DNA of 25,123 bases from DATKZH01 sp964505295. GTDB taxonomy: Bacteria; Planctomycetota; Planctomycetia; Pirellulales; Thermoguttaceae. Positions 7,142 to 15,643 of the stretch are shown piece after piece. Numbering within the stretch: position 1 is the first letter of the stretch; each line of letters begins with the position of its first letter. The notes beneath the pieces were generated by a model. The model did not search any database. It had not been told where the DNA came from and saw only the letters and a list, made by a program, of their open reading frames with translations. The position numbers and the translations under genes are program-made. Where the stretch lies: assembly GCA_964505295.1 (NCBI GenBank), contig CAZDHR010000049.1:1-25123 (forward strand). The letters are read 5' to 3'.

Positions 7142-8161
7142 ATGCCCCGACCCGTAACTTTGTGCACCGGCCAATGGGCCGACTTGCCCGTGGAAGAGCT
7201 CGCCCGCAAGTGCCGGGATTTCGGCTTCGACGGCCTGGAGCTGGCCTGCTGGGGTGATCACTTCGAGGTCGACAAGGCCCTGGCCGAGGACGACTACTGT
7301 GCCAAGAAGCGGGCGGTTCTGGACAAGTACGACATGCAGGTGTTTGCCGTTAGCAACCACTTGGTCGGACAGGCCGTCTTGGACGTGATCGACTCGCGCC
7401 ACCAGGCGATTCTGCCGCCGTACGTCTGGGGCGACGGCGATCCGGCCGGCGTCAACCAGCGCGCGGCCGAAGAGCTTGCGAACACGGCCCGGGCGGCCCA
7501 GAAGCTGGGCGTCGACGTGGTCAACGGCTTCACCGGCTCGAGCGTGTGGCACTTGCTCTACTCGTTCCCGCCCGTCTCCCCGGCGATGATCGACGAGGGC
7601 TTCAACCTCCTGGCCGAGCGGTTTAACCCGATTCTGGACGTGTTCGCCGAGTGCGGCGTGAAGTTCGCCCTGGAGGTGCACCCCACGGAGATCGCCTTCG
7701 ACCTGTACACGGCCGAACGGGCGTTGGAGGCGCTGGGCCACCGCGAGGAGTTCGGGTTCAATTTCGACCCGAGCCACCTGATCTGGCAGGGCGTCGACCC
7801 GGTGGAGTTCATCCGCGCCTTCCCCGACCGAATCTACCACGTCCACATGAAGGACGCGATCGTCACGCTCGACGGCCGAACCGGGATCCTCGCCAGCCAC
7901 TTGAATTTCGGCGATCCGCGGCGAGGGTGGGACTTCCGGTCGCTGGGTCGAGGCGGGATCAACTTCGAGGAGATCATCCGGGCGCTCAACGACGCCGGCT
8001 ACCAGGGCCCGCTGTCGGTCGAATGGGAAGACAGCGGCATGGACCGCGACCACGGGGCCAAGGAGGCCCTGGAGTTCGTGCACAAGGTCGACTTCGAGCC
8101 GAGCCAGGTGGCGTTCGACGCCGCGTTCGACAAGGAGGAGCAGGCGGGGGGCAAGGCGTAG
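7142..8161 (+). CDS. Sugar phosphate isomerase/epimerase, AP-endonuclease-2-type TIM barrel
   Basis: This is a 339-residue cytosolic protein with a strong ribosome-binding site (AGAAGGAG, 7129-7136, 5 nt before the ATG). Motifs of the xylose-isomerase-like TIM barrel (PF01261 type) are in order: FDGLELACWGDHF at 29-41; LEVHPTEIAFD at 177-187 with Glu178 as metal ligand; FNFDPSHLIWQG at 206-217 with Asp209; YHVHMKD at 232-238 with His233/His235; and LSVEWED at 291-297 with Glu294. This set fits a divalent-metal isomerase or epimerase acting on a small sugar, inositol derivative or hydroxy-acid. Planctomycetes carry many paralogues of this group and the exact substrate cannot be read from sequence. 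It has no signal peptide. It is a stand-alone gene, followed by a secreted protease 101 bp downstream. Confidence 0.88.
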   Translation: MPRPVTLCTGQWADLPVEELARKCRDFGFDGLELACWGDHFEVDKALAEDDYCAKKRAVLDKYDMQVFAVSNHLVGQAVLDVIDSRHQAILPPYVWGDGDPAGVNQRAAEELANTARAAQKLGVDVVNGFTGSSVWHLLYSFPPVSPAMIDEGFNLLAERFNPILDVFAECGVKFALEVHPTEIAFDLYTAERALEALGHREEFGFNFDPSHLIWQGVDPVEFIRAFPDRIYHVHMKDAIVTLDGRTGILASHLNFGDPRRGWDFRSLGRGGINFEEIIRALNDAGYQGPLSVEWEDSGMDRDHGAKEALEFVHKVDFEPSQVAFDAAFDKEEQAGGKA

Positions 8162-8262
8162 CTGGCTGGCTCGCTGGGGCGAGAGTGCGGCGCGTTTCCC
8201 TTATTGCCTCCCGCGGGGTAGACTGGAAAGGAGAACGTGTCGGACCGTGAAAGGAGCGGGCA

Positions 8263-9777
8263 GTGAAGCCTCACGCCGGGACAAGAAGCGGCGGATTGGG
8301 CGTCCGGGCGCGATGCGGCGCGGCGGTCCTCCTGGCAGTCCTGACGCCGGCGTGGAGTGCCGCGTTGGCCCGGGCGGAGGACCTCTACGAGACGGTCTTG
8401 GAGTTGAGGCGGGAGTACGCCGCCCAGTTGGACGAGCTGGCCGCTTGGTGCGATGGGCGGGGGTTGGACGAGCAAGCCCGCCAGACCCGCGCGTGGCTGC
8501 GTCCGCGCGATCCGAACCGGCTGTACGTGGCGGTGTTCCCTCGCCGGATCGGGCCGCCCGACCTTGCGCCCGACGCGCCCGCCGACGTCGCCGAGTGGCG
8601 CGAGCGGTTTCTGCGTTTGCGGGGCGACCAGGCCGACGCGATGTACGAGCTTGCGCGTCGGGCGATCCGCAGGCATCGGGCCTCGCTGGCGTTCGATCTG
8701 GTGGTCACGGCGTTGCACGAGGACCCCGACCACAAGCCGATCCGCCAGCTTCTGGGGTATCAGCCCTATCGCGGCGAGTGGCGATCGGCCTATGAAGTGA
8801 ACAAGCTGCGGCGGGGCCAGGTTTGGCACGAGCAGTTCGGGTGGCTGCCTCGGAACCACGTGCGTCGCTACGAGGAGGGGGAGCGATTCTACCGCGGCCG
8901 CTGGCTCTCCGCCGAGGAGGACGCCCGGGCCCACCGCCACATCAACTACGGCTGGGACCTGGAGACCGAGCACTACACGGTCCGCACGAACCTCAGCATC
9001 GAGGCCGGCGTCGAGCTGGGAGGGCAACTGGAGCGGCTGTACCGCGTTTGGAAACAGTTGTTCATCCGCTACTACGCCACCGAGGAGCAGGTGGTCGCCC
9101 TGTTCGCCGGCAGCGCCCGCCGCCCCCAATTCCAACTCCCCCGCCACGCCGTGGTCTACTTCCGCGATCGCGACGACTACATCCAATCGCTGAAGCCGGT
9201 GTTTTCCAGCATCGAGATCTCGATCGGTGTCTACGCCGACGGCCCGCGCCGGGCGTACTTCTTCGCCGGCGAGGGCTACGAGCAGCGGACCTTGTACCAC
9301 GAGGCCACGCACCAGCTCTTCCGCGAATCGCGGCGCGTTGCGCCCGGCGTGGGCAAAGACCGCAACTTCTGGATCATCGAAGGGATCGCCTTGTACATGG
9401 AGTCGCTCCGCGAGGAGGATGGGTACTACGTGCTGGGCGGCTTCGACGACGATCGCATGCAGGCCGCCCGGTACCGCCTCCTGGTCGACGACTTCTACGT
9501 CCCCCTCGCCGAGTTCACGTCCTACGGCATGGACGACGTGAGGTACCACGAGCGGATCGCCACCCTCTACAGCCAGGCCGCCGGCCTGACCCATTTCCTC
9601 ATCCACTACGACGGCGGCCGCTACCGCGACGCCCTGGTCGACTACCTCACCGCCGTCTACAGCGGCACCGACGCGCCGAACACGCTGGCCCAACTGACCG
9701 AAACGTCCTACGAGGACCTCGACAAGCAGTATCGCCAGTTCATGGAGCAGGGCCCGCAGTCGCCCGCCGGCAAGTAG
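8263..9777 (+). CDS. Secreted DUF1570-like zincin metallopeptidase
   Basis: Translation starts at GTG 8263, supported by AAGGAG at 8251-8256 with 6 nt spacing. The 504-residue product has an Arg-rich n-region and a hydrophobic h-region (residues 19-36) ending at ALARAED, a signal peptide. A helical N-terminal part (40-230) precedes the catalytic part. The zinc motif HEATH is at 346-350, with WIIEGIALYME at 370-380 supplying a downstream Glu373, as in gluzincin-type enzymes. This layout matches the DUF1570 proteins that are abundant in planctomycetes. It is predicted periplasmic or extracellular, and a peptidase role is inferred from the intact motif. It is convergent with the S1-domain gene 70 bp beyond its stop. 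Confidence 0.8.
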   Translation: MKPHAGTRSGGLGVRARCGAAVLLAVLTPAWSAALARAEDLYETVLELRREYAAQLDELAAWCDGRGLDEQARQTRAWLRPRDPNRLYVAVFPRRIGPPDLAPDAPADVAEWRERFLRLRGDQADAMYELARRAIRRHRASLAFDLVVTALHEDPDHKPIRQLLGYQPYRGEWRSAYEVNKLRRGQVWHEQFGWLPRNHVRRYEEGERFYRGRWLSAEEDARAHRHINYGWDLETEHYTVRTNLSIEAGVELGGQLERLYRVWKQLFIRYYATEEQVVALFAGSARRPQFQLPRHAVVYFRDRDDYIQSLKPVFSSIEISIGVYADGPRRAYFFAGEGYEQRTLYHEATHQLFRESRRVAPGVGKDRNFWIIEGIALYMESLREEDGYYVLGGFDDDRMQAARYRLLVDDFYVPLAEFTSYGMDDVRYHERIATLYSQAAGLTHFLIHYDGGRYRDALVDYLTAVYSGTDAPNTLAQLTETSYEDLDKQYRQFMEQGPQSPAGK

Positions 9778-9847
9778 GACGGGCCGAGGAACATGAATTC
9801 GGAAAGGGACGGTCCGCAAGTCGGGCGCGTGCGTGCGAGCTTGCACC

Positions 9848-11719
9848 CTACCATTTGAGCCCGAAGTTCTGGCCACCGGGCGAACGGCCCAGTCCGCCCT
9901 GGAGTGGCTTGGTCGGCTGCTGCCGGCGTTTGGGAGGCGGGGCGGGCTCTTGGGCCTCGGGCGACCCTTCTTCCTTGGCGGGCTTGGGCTCCTCGATCAG
10001 GTCCTTCATGGAGAGGCTGATCCGCTGGGCCTCCTCGTCGATCGAGAGGACCACGGCGTCGATCTCGTCCCCCTCCTTGACGACGTCGCTGACGCGCCAT
10101 ACCCGCTTGTGCGAAAGCTGCGACACGTGCACCAGCCCTTCCACCCCGGGCTCGAGCTCGACGAACGCCCCGTATTCCATCAGCTTGGTCACTTTGCCGT
10201 GGACCGTGCTGGTGACCGGGTACTTCATCTCGGCGCCCGACCAGGGGCTTTCCAGCAGGTCGCGGTAAGCGAGGCTGATCTTGCCTGCCTGCTTGTCCAC
10301 GCTTTCGATCTTCACCTGGATCTGCTGGCCTTCGTGGACGACCTCGCTGGGGTGTTTCACGCGTCCCCAGGCCAGTTGGCTGATGTGGAGCAGACCGTCG
10401 ATACCGCCCAGGTCAACGAAGGCCCCGAAATCCATGAGCTTCCGGACCACCCCCTCGCGGACCTGGCCCGGCTCGAGCGATTCGAGCAGAGTGCGCCGCG
10501 CCTCCTCCCTCTCGCGCTCCAAAACGGCGCGGCGGCTGAGCACCAGGTTGCGCCGCCGGGGATTGGCCTCGGTGACCAGGCAGGTGAGCTTCTGGTCGAC
10601 GAACTCCGAGAGGTCGGCGACGTGGTAGAGGGCGATCTGGCTCGCCGGGATGAACCCCCGGATGTGGTTCACGTCGCACTCCAGGCCCCCGGTGTTGTGG
10701 CCGGTGACCCGGGCTTCGACCAGCATCCCCTCCTCCAGGTCGGCCCAATCGGCCACGCTGGCGGCCACGCCCGCCCGGACCAGCTCGTAGATTCCATCCT
10801 CGCGATGGTAGCGGACCACGCGCACGCGGACCTCGCTATCGACCTCGGGCGGCTCGTCGAACTGCTTCAGCGGCAGGATCCCTTGCTCCCGGCCACCCAG
10901 CTCCACGAACACGTCCTCCCGATGAATCATCACCACGCGACCCGTGTGCCGGCTGTCGGCCTCCAGCATCGGCTGCTTGGTGATCTCCTCGCCGGCCGTC
11001 ATCAGCTCATCGAGCGGCTGGTCGGCCACAGCCTGCTGGAACTCGGCCTCCAGGTCGGCCGGGAGGCGATCGCGGATGTTCGGCGGCGGGAATCGCTTCC
11101 CCTCAACCGGCTCCGGCGGCGGCTCGGCGATTGCCTCCATCGCGGCGAGGTCCTGCTCGGGCAACTCTTCCGTGGTGGTAATCGCCTCGACGGGCGCGGC
11201 GATTTCCTCCGGGCCGGACGCCCGAGGCGCGGAGGGCGCCTGATCCTTTGGGGGCTCTGGGGGGGGCGTGTGCACGGTCGCCGGCGTTTGGTCTTCGGCA
11301 GAGACCTGGTCGGCCGGAGCGGTTTGCGCCGCCGTCGGCTGCTGCGGGGAAGCCTCCGGTTTCTCCTCGGTCGGAGCCGCGGGCTTCGCTTCCGGCTTGT
11401 CCGACGCGGCCTTCTCCGACTTGCGGGGCTTCCTCCCCACGATGCGGACTGAATCCCAGCTCGGCCTGGGGCGATAGGCGGCCGCGTCCCGCTGCGATCC
11501 GATGAGGATTTGTCGGCGACGAGGCGGTTGGGAGCCGGCCTCGTAAGCCTCCGAATCGGCGGACTCGGGCGACGTCTCCGCCTTGGGAACTCCGTCTTGG
11601 GGCTCTTGGGGCTCGGCCGACACCGGCTGCTCGGACACCGGGTCCGGAGTCTCCACTGGCTTGTCCGGCTCCGCGCCGGCATCGGTGGAAAGGGAGCGGT
11701 CGTTCGGATCGCTGCTCAT
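9848..11719 (-). CDS. Four-S1-domain RNA-binding protein with long acidic/proline-rich N-terminus (ribosomal S1-like)
   Basis: This is a 623-residue product from ATG 11719 (AGGGA 8 nt upstream; a TTG directly before it is a less likely start). Residues 1-240 are low complexity, rich in Pro, Glu, Ala and Gln, and presumably disordered. Four S1 OB-fold domains follow at about 256-318, 331-400, 418-488 and 503-575. The last two have canonical cores (LMDFGAFVDLGGIDGLLHIS and LMEYGAFVELEPGVEGLVHV); the first two are divergent, with the second reading GGLECDVNHIRGFIPASQ as in ribosomal S1 domain 2. The C-terminus is basic (PKRRQQPTKP). It probably binds mRNA during translation or RNA turnover in the cytosol. 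Canonical bacterial S1 usually has six domains and no such extension, so this may be the lineage's S1 or a paralogue. Confidence 0.85.
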   Translation of the reverse strand: MSSDPNDRSLSTDAGAEPDKPVETPDPVSEQPVSAEPQEPQDGVPKAETSPESADSEAYEAGSQPPRRRQILIGSQRDAAAYRPRPSWDSVRIVGRKPRKSEKAASDKPEAKPAAPTEEKPEASPQQPTAAQTAPADQVSAEDQTPATVHTPPPEPPKDQAPSAPRASGPEEIAAPVEAITTTEELPEQDLAAMEAIAEPPPEPVEGKRFPPPNIRDRLPADLEAEFQQAVADQPLDELMTAGEEITKQPMLEADSRHTGRVVMIHREDVFVELGGREQGILPLKQFDEPPEVDSEVRVRVVRYHREDGIYELVRAGVAASVADWADLEEGMLVEARVTGHNTGGLECDVNHIRGFIPASQIALYHVADLSEFVDQKLTCLVTEANPRRRNLVLSRRAVLEREREEARRTLLESLEPGQVREGVVRKLMDFGAFVDLGGIDGLLHISQLAWGRVKHPSEVVHEGQQIQVKIESVDKQAGKISLAYRDLLESPWSGAEMKYPVTSTVHGKVTKLMEYGAFVELEPGVEGLVHVSQLSHKRVWRVSDVVKEGDEIDAVVLSIDEEAQRISLSMKDLIEEPKPAKEEGSPEAQEPAPPPKRRQQPTKPLQGGLGRSPGGQNFGLKW

Positions 11720-11781
11720 CAAGTCATCCCTAGCGCTTCGAGTGCCTCGTGTTGCGCCCGCTTTGCGGTACCCCCGAACCT

Positions 11782-11787
11782 ATTATA
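11782..11787 (-). promoter_or_regulatory. -10 element for the S1-domain gene
   Basis: On the minus strand this is a perfect TATAAT about 60 nt before the ATG at 11719. No good -35 hexamer is found at 16-18 nt, so it is only a candidate. Confidence 0.3.
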
Positions 11788-12027
11788 GTAGCAAACGGGC
11801 CCCGGGGGCTCCAAGTGCCCGCGAGGGGCCCGACGGGCTGATTCCGTGGGGAGTCGCGGTTCGCGCCGCCCGGCCGTTCACGCCCCCTCGGCAAAGGGGT
11901 TTCGCGGTCGGGCGTGGCGGTCGATTGGACGATCCGGGATTCGCGCGTCACAATACGGTGGCAGGACCTGTCGATCGTGACACCTCGGCAGGATTTGCGG
12001 CCCTCGCAAGACGGCAGGAGTCGCTCG

Positions 12028-12564
12028 ATGGCGTTTCAGTTCCTCTGTCCCCAGCGGCATCTGCTCCAGGCCGACGAGTCGGAAGTGGGCCACGAGATGC
12101 AGTGTCCGTATTGCGGGGTCGTGTTCCTGGTCCCCCAGCCGCTGTCGACCGCGGCGCCCGGTCCTTCGCCTCCGCCGCTTGTTTCCACGGAATCCGAGCC
12201 GCAGGCCCCCGGCTTCCCCGGCATTCAGACCGAGCCGCGGGTTGGACAAGCTCCCGGCGCCGTCGCTGGCGAACCGAGCGAGTTCGAGCTGCCCACCGCG
12301 GCCGACCTGCCGATCGTGCACGTCGTCTGCCCGAACGGCCATTCCCTGGAAACGCCCCGGGAGATGCTCGGCCAGGAGGCCCTTTGCCCGTTCTGCCAGG
12401 CGCAGTTCCGCCTCCGTCTGGAAGACAGTGTCGAGTATCGCGAGGAAAAGGCGAAAGAGCGAGCGCTGCGAGAGATCCGAGCGGGTCAGCTCTGGCTGCG
12501 ATGGGCGATCACCGCCGCCGTGGTGGTCGGGTTCGGGCTGATCGTCCTGATGTTGCTCTATTGA
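12028..12564 (+). CDS. Small double zinc-ribbon protein with C-terminal membrane anchor
   Basis: The ATG at 12028 is preferred because CAGGAG lies about 8 nt upstream and the first zinc-ribbon begins directly after it (MAFQFLCPQRHLL); an in-frame start at 11914 would add 38 residues without visible structure. The 178-residue protein has two copies of a CP-x-x-H ... CPxC ribbon: CPQRH with CPYC near residues 7-33, and CPNGH with CPFC near 101-125. A Pro-rich linker lies between them. A charged helix (SVEYREEKAKERALREI) follows, then a single membrane segment (ITAAVVVGFGLIVLMLLY) at the very end. It is therefore tail-anchored with the ribbons in the cytosol. Proteins of this layout are common in planctomycetes and have no known function. 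Confidence 0.65.
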   Translation: MAFQFLCPQRHLLQADESEVGHEMQCPYCGVVFLVPQPLSTAAPGPSPPPLVSTESEPQAPGFPGIQTEPRVGQAPGAVAGEPSEFELPTAADLPIVHVVCPNGHSLETPREMLGQEALCPFCQAQFRLRLEDSVEYREEKAKERALREIRAGQLWLRWAITAAVVVGFGLIVLMLLY

Positions 12565-12760
12565 GAGTCCACGGCACTTCGAGGGCGGAAAGCCGCCGGG
12601 AGCCTGCTTCTGCCCAGCATGAACGAATTTGACAACAAAGATCAGGCAGCAAGTCGAGAGATCGCCATCGATCCGATGCGTCATCGGGCGCAACCGGACC
12701 CGCACACACGGTCTCCCACGACGTTCAACTTTCAACTCCACCTGATAGGGCGAGCATACC

Positions 12761-14620
12761 ATGGTTGTCCAAAGCTCCGCGGCGACGTACGGCGGGAACG
12801 GATCACGGTTGGATTTTCGCAAGCCCCTCGTGGCGATCGCCGCGTGCGTGATCGCGTCGATCGTCGTCTCTTCGGTCGTGGCGGCGGGCGCCAAGCCGAA
12901 CGTGATCGTGCTCGTCACCGACGACCAGGGCTACGGCGATCTCGCCTGCCATGGCAACCCGATCATCCGCACCCCGAACATGGACCGGCTTCACGCCCAG
13001 AGCGCGCGCCTGGTCGACTTCCACGTCGACCCGACGTGCGCGCCGACCCGGTCGGCCTTGATGACCGGGCGCTACTCCCATCGCGTCAAAGTCTGGCACA
13101 CGATCATCGGGCGGAACATGCTCCAGAAGGACGAAGTGACCATGGCCGACGTGTTCCGCCAAAACGGCTATCGCACCGGACACTTCGGGAAGTGGCACCT
13201 GGGGACCAACTATCCGTACCGGCCCATCGACCGTGGGTTCGACGAGTGGCTCGGCCAGGGCGACGGGGGCACGGGCACCGCCACCGACCACTGGGGGAAC
13301 GACCGCGTGAGCGACACGTGCATTCGCAACGGCCGCAAGGAGCCGACGGAAGGTTATGCCCCGGACGTGTTCTTCGACGAGGCCATCCGGTTCATCCGGG
13401 CGGACCGGGACCGCCCGTTCTTCGTCTATCTGGCCACCTACGTTCCCCACTCGCCGTGGAGTCTGCCCGACCGGCGCTGGGTCGATCCCTATCGCGACAA
13501 AGTCCCGCTCAGCACGGCGTACTTCTTCGCGTCGATCACTCGGGTGGATCATCACCTGGGACGGCTCCGCCGGTGTCTTGCCGAGGCGGGGCTGGCCGAA
13601 AACACGATCCTGGTGTTTCTGACCGACAACGGCACGTCCGGCGGTCGCCAGGTCTTCAACGCCGGGATGCGGGCGCAGAAGGGCTCCGAGTACGACGGCG
13701 GCCATCGCGTGCCGTGCTTCCTCCATTGGCCGGCGGGCGGGCTGAACCGGCCCGTCGACGTTCCGCACGTCACCGCGCACGTCGACCTGCTCCCCACGCT
13801 GATCGATCTCTGCGGCTTCACGCCCCCTGAGGGAGTCGCTTTCGACGGCACGAGCCTCAGGCCGCTCCTGGACGATCCGAACGCCCCCTGGCCCGAACGG
13901 ACGCTGGTGGTCGAGTCGCAGCGGATCCCGCATCCCGAGCCGTGGCGGAAGTGCGCGGTGATGACCGATCGCTGGCGCCTGGTGGGCGGCGAGGAGCTGT
14001 ACGACATGGTGGCCGACCCGGGCCAGAAAAGGAACGTCGCCGGCGAACACCCGGACGCGGTCGGCCGGCTCCGCGACGCGTACGAGCGGTACTGGGCCGG
14101 CGTCACCGAAGGCGACGATCAGTACGGCCGACCGATCCTCGGCGCGCCCGAGCAGGAGGAGGTCTATCTGTGCAGCGAGGACTGGATGCCCACCGAAGGC
14201 CCCTGCCCGTGGAGCCAGGCGGCCGTCGCCAAAGCGACCCCGGCGTTCGGCTACTGGCCGGTGGAAGTGGCCGTCGGGGGCACGTATCGGTTCGAGCTTC
14301 GGCGCTGGCCCCGCGAACTGGACGCCCCGATCGTCGGCGTGCCGATCGGCGAGAAAACGCCCGACGCGTATCTCAAAGACCAGCCCATCCTCGGCACGCT
14401 CTACCCGGCGCCGCCCCGGGCCATCGCGGCGGCGAAGGTCCGCCTGAAGGTCGGCGAGGTTGTCCGCGAGGCGGCCATCTCGCCCGCGGACGTGGCCAAG
14501 GCCTTCACGGTGGACCTGCAACCCGGCCCGACACGTGTCGAGACCTGGCTGCTCGATGCAGACGGCGAGCCGCTCTGCGGGGCGTACTACGTTTACGCCC
14601 GGCGGGCGAAAGAGCCCTAG
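12761..14620 (+). CDS. Sulfatase (Cys-type, formylglycine-dependent), exported
   Basis: This 619-residue protein hydrolyses sulfate esters, probably of polysaccharides. A hydrophobic segment at 22-42 (after an unusually long 20-residue n-region) serves as signal peptide or anchor. The sulfatase fold begins with PNVIVLVTDDQGYGD (46-60), Asp54/Asp55 being calcium ligands. The catalytic motif is CAPTRSALMTGRY with Cys93 to be converted to formylglycine and Arg97 conserved (CxPxR type). GKWHLG and FLTDNGTSGG supply the remaining active-site Lys/His and Asp/Asn residues. The N-terminal domain ends about 400. After about residue 470 a beta-rich region (YWPVEVAVGGTYRFELRRWP onward) is an added C-terminal domain seen in some planctomycete arylsulfatases. 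An FGE-type maturation enzyme must be encoded elsewhere. The start codon has only a weak ribosome-binding site. Confidence 0.92.
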   Translation: MVVQSSAATYGGNGSRLDFRKPLVAIAACVIASIVVSSVVAAGAKPNVIVLVTDDQGYGDLACHGNPIIRTPNMDRLHAQSARLVDFHVDPTCAPTRSALMTGRYSHRVKVWHTIIGRNMLQKDEVTMADVFRQNGYRTGHFGKWHLGTNYPYRPIDRGFDEWLGQGDGGTGTATDHWGNDRVSDTCIRNGRKEPTEGYAPDVFFDEAIRFIRADRDRPFFVYLATYVPHSPWSLPDRRWVDPYRDKVPLSTAYFFASITRVDHHLGRLRRCLAEAGLAENTILVFLTDNGTSGGRQVFNAGMRAQKGSEYDGGHRVPCFLHWPAGGLNRPVDVPHVTAHVDLLPTLIDLCGFTPPEGVAFDGTSLRPLLDDPNAPWPERTLVVESQRIPHPEPWRKCAVMTDRWRLVGGEELYDMVADPGQKRNVAGEHPDAVGRLRDAYERYWAGVTEGDDQYGRPILGAPEQEEVYLCSEDWMPTEGPCPWSQAAVAKATPAFGYWPVEVAVGGTYRFELRRWPRELDAPIVGVPIGEKTPDAYLKDQPILGTLYPAPPRAIAAAKVRLKVGEVVREAAISPADVAKAFTVDLQPGPTRVETWLLDADGEPLCGAYYVYARRAKEP

Positions 14621-14768
14621 CCGATAGATTCCACGAAGATCGCATTAGAATCTTCCAGCCAGCGTCGGTGCGCACGAGAGCACGACGCGTGATTGATTGC
14701 AGGCACTTCCCGTCGCGGGATGAGAATGCACGGGGCACTTGGCACCGACACTTCAGTGAGTGTCGTTG

Positions 14769-14804
14769 TTCGCTCCGCGAACAAGCGTCTTTTCGCGGAG
14801 CGAA
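14769..14804. repeat. Perfect 13-bp inverted repeat in the GH16 leader
   Basis: TTCGCTCCGCGAA (14769-14781) and TTCGCGGAGCGAA (14792-14804) are exact reverse complements separated by 10 nt, followed by AAGCGACTATT. I recall this hairpin type recurring between genes in planctomycete genomes, so it is probably a dispersed repeat. It lies 63 nt before the GH16 ATG, so it would be in the mRNA leader. No T run follows. Confidence 0.55.
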
Positions 14805-14866
14805 AAGCGACTATTGCGACAGTACTTGATGCACCGATCCTTGGCAAAGAACCGGAGGACGCGACG

Positions 14867-15643
14867 ATGAGACGATTATTTGTTTTGCTGCCTTGCGCGT
14901 GCGTGGCCCTCGCTGCCGCCCGGGCGCAAGGGGCCGACGATCCGCTTCCGTCGGCGCCGGAGGGCAAGGCGTGGAAGCTCGTCTGGCACGACGAGTTCGA
15001 GGGGACCGACCTGGACGCGAGCAAGTGGGACGTGCCCCCGGACGCCCCGCGACGCGACGCCTGGTGGATGCGCAAGGCGATTTCGCTCGACGGGAAAGGC
15101 AACCTGGTCATCAGCACGCTTGAGGAAAACGGCAAGTACATCGACGGCTGCGTGCGCACCCAAGGCAAGTTCGAGCACGCGTTCGGCTACTACGTCGCCC
15201 GGATTCAGCTCCAGCGGGAGCCGGGCCACTGGTCGGCGTTCTGGATGATGGGCCCCGGCGTGGGGAGCATCGAGAACGAAGGGCGCGACGGCACCGAGAT
15301 CGACATCATGGAAAAGCCCTGGCTCGACGACCGCGTCCAGCAGACGCTCCACTGGGACGGCTACGGGAAACACCACAAGTCCAAGGGCAAGGTGGTCGAT
15401 GTCCCCGGCGTGATGAAGGGCTTTCACACCTTCGGCCTGCTCTGGACGCCGGAAGAGTACGTGTTCTACGTCGACGAGAAAGAGACCTGGCGGACCAGCG
15501 CGGGCGGCGTCTGCCAGGTGCCCCTCTACCTCAAGCTGAGCGACGAAGTGGGAAGCTGGGGCGGCGATATCGCCAAGGCCAAGCTGCCCGATCGATTCCT
15601 CGTCGACTACGTCCGCGTGTACGACCTGGTGGACAAGAAGTGA
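14867..15643 (+). CDS. Secreted glycoside hydrolase family 16 (beta-glucanase/agarase/carrageenase type)
   Basis: The ATG at 14867 is chosen because GGAGG (14854-14858) lies 8 nt upstream and a clean signal peptide follows (MRRLFVLLPCACVALAAARA, cut near QGADD). An in-frame start at 14693 would drag in an intergenic hairpin. The 258-residue product has the GH16 jelly-roll landmarks: KLVWHDEFEG (37-46), GHWSAFWMMG (120-129), and the catalytic signature DGTEIDIMEKP with Glu144 as nucleophile, Asp146, and Glu149 as acid/base. The four-residue core with the inserted Met (EIDIME) is the beta-bulge form found in laminarinases, agarases and related enzymes. It acts outside the cytoplasm on beta-linked glucans or galactans; the exact substrate cannot be read. 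The sulfatase upstream fits use of a sulfated algal polysaccharide (inference). Confidence 0.92.
   Translation: MRRLFVLLPCACVALAAARAQGADDPLPSAPEGKAWKLVWHDEFEGTDLDASKWDVPPDAPRRDAWWMRKAISLDGKGNLVISTLEENGKYIDGCVRTQGKFEHAFGYYVARIQLQREPGHWSAFWMMGPGVGSIENEGRDGTEIDIMEKPWLDDRVQQTLHWDGYGKHHKSKGKVVDVPGVMKGFHTFGLLWTPEEYVFYVDEKETWRTSAGGVCQVPLYLKLSDEVGSWGGDIAKAKLPDRFLVDYVRVYDLVDKK

Noticed and set aside
7999..9876. 625-codon open frame on the minus strand
   Set aside because: It is a mirror of the DUF1570-like protease and the end of the isomerase gene. The product is Val/Leu/Gly/Ala-rich with no motif, as expected antisense to GC-rich genes.
9833..11452. 539-codon open frame on the plus strand
   Set aside because: It lies antisense to the S1-domain gene, whose protein has clear domains; the plus-strand product is low complexity and motif-free.
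12803..14521. 572-codon open frame on the minus strand
   Set aside because: It is antisense to the sulfatase, which has all catalytic motifs.
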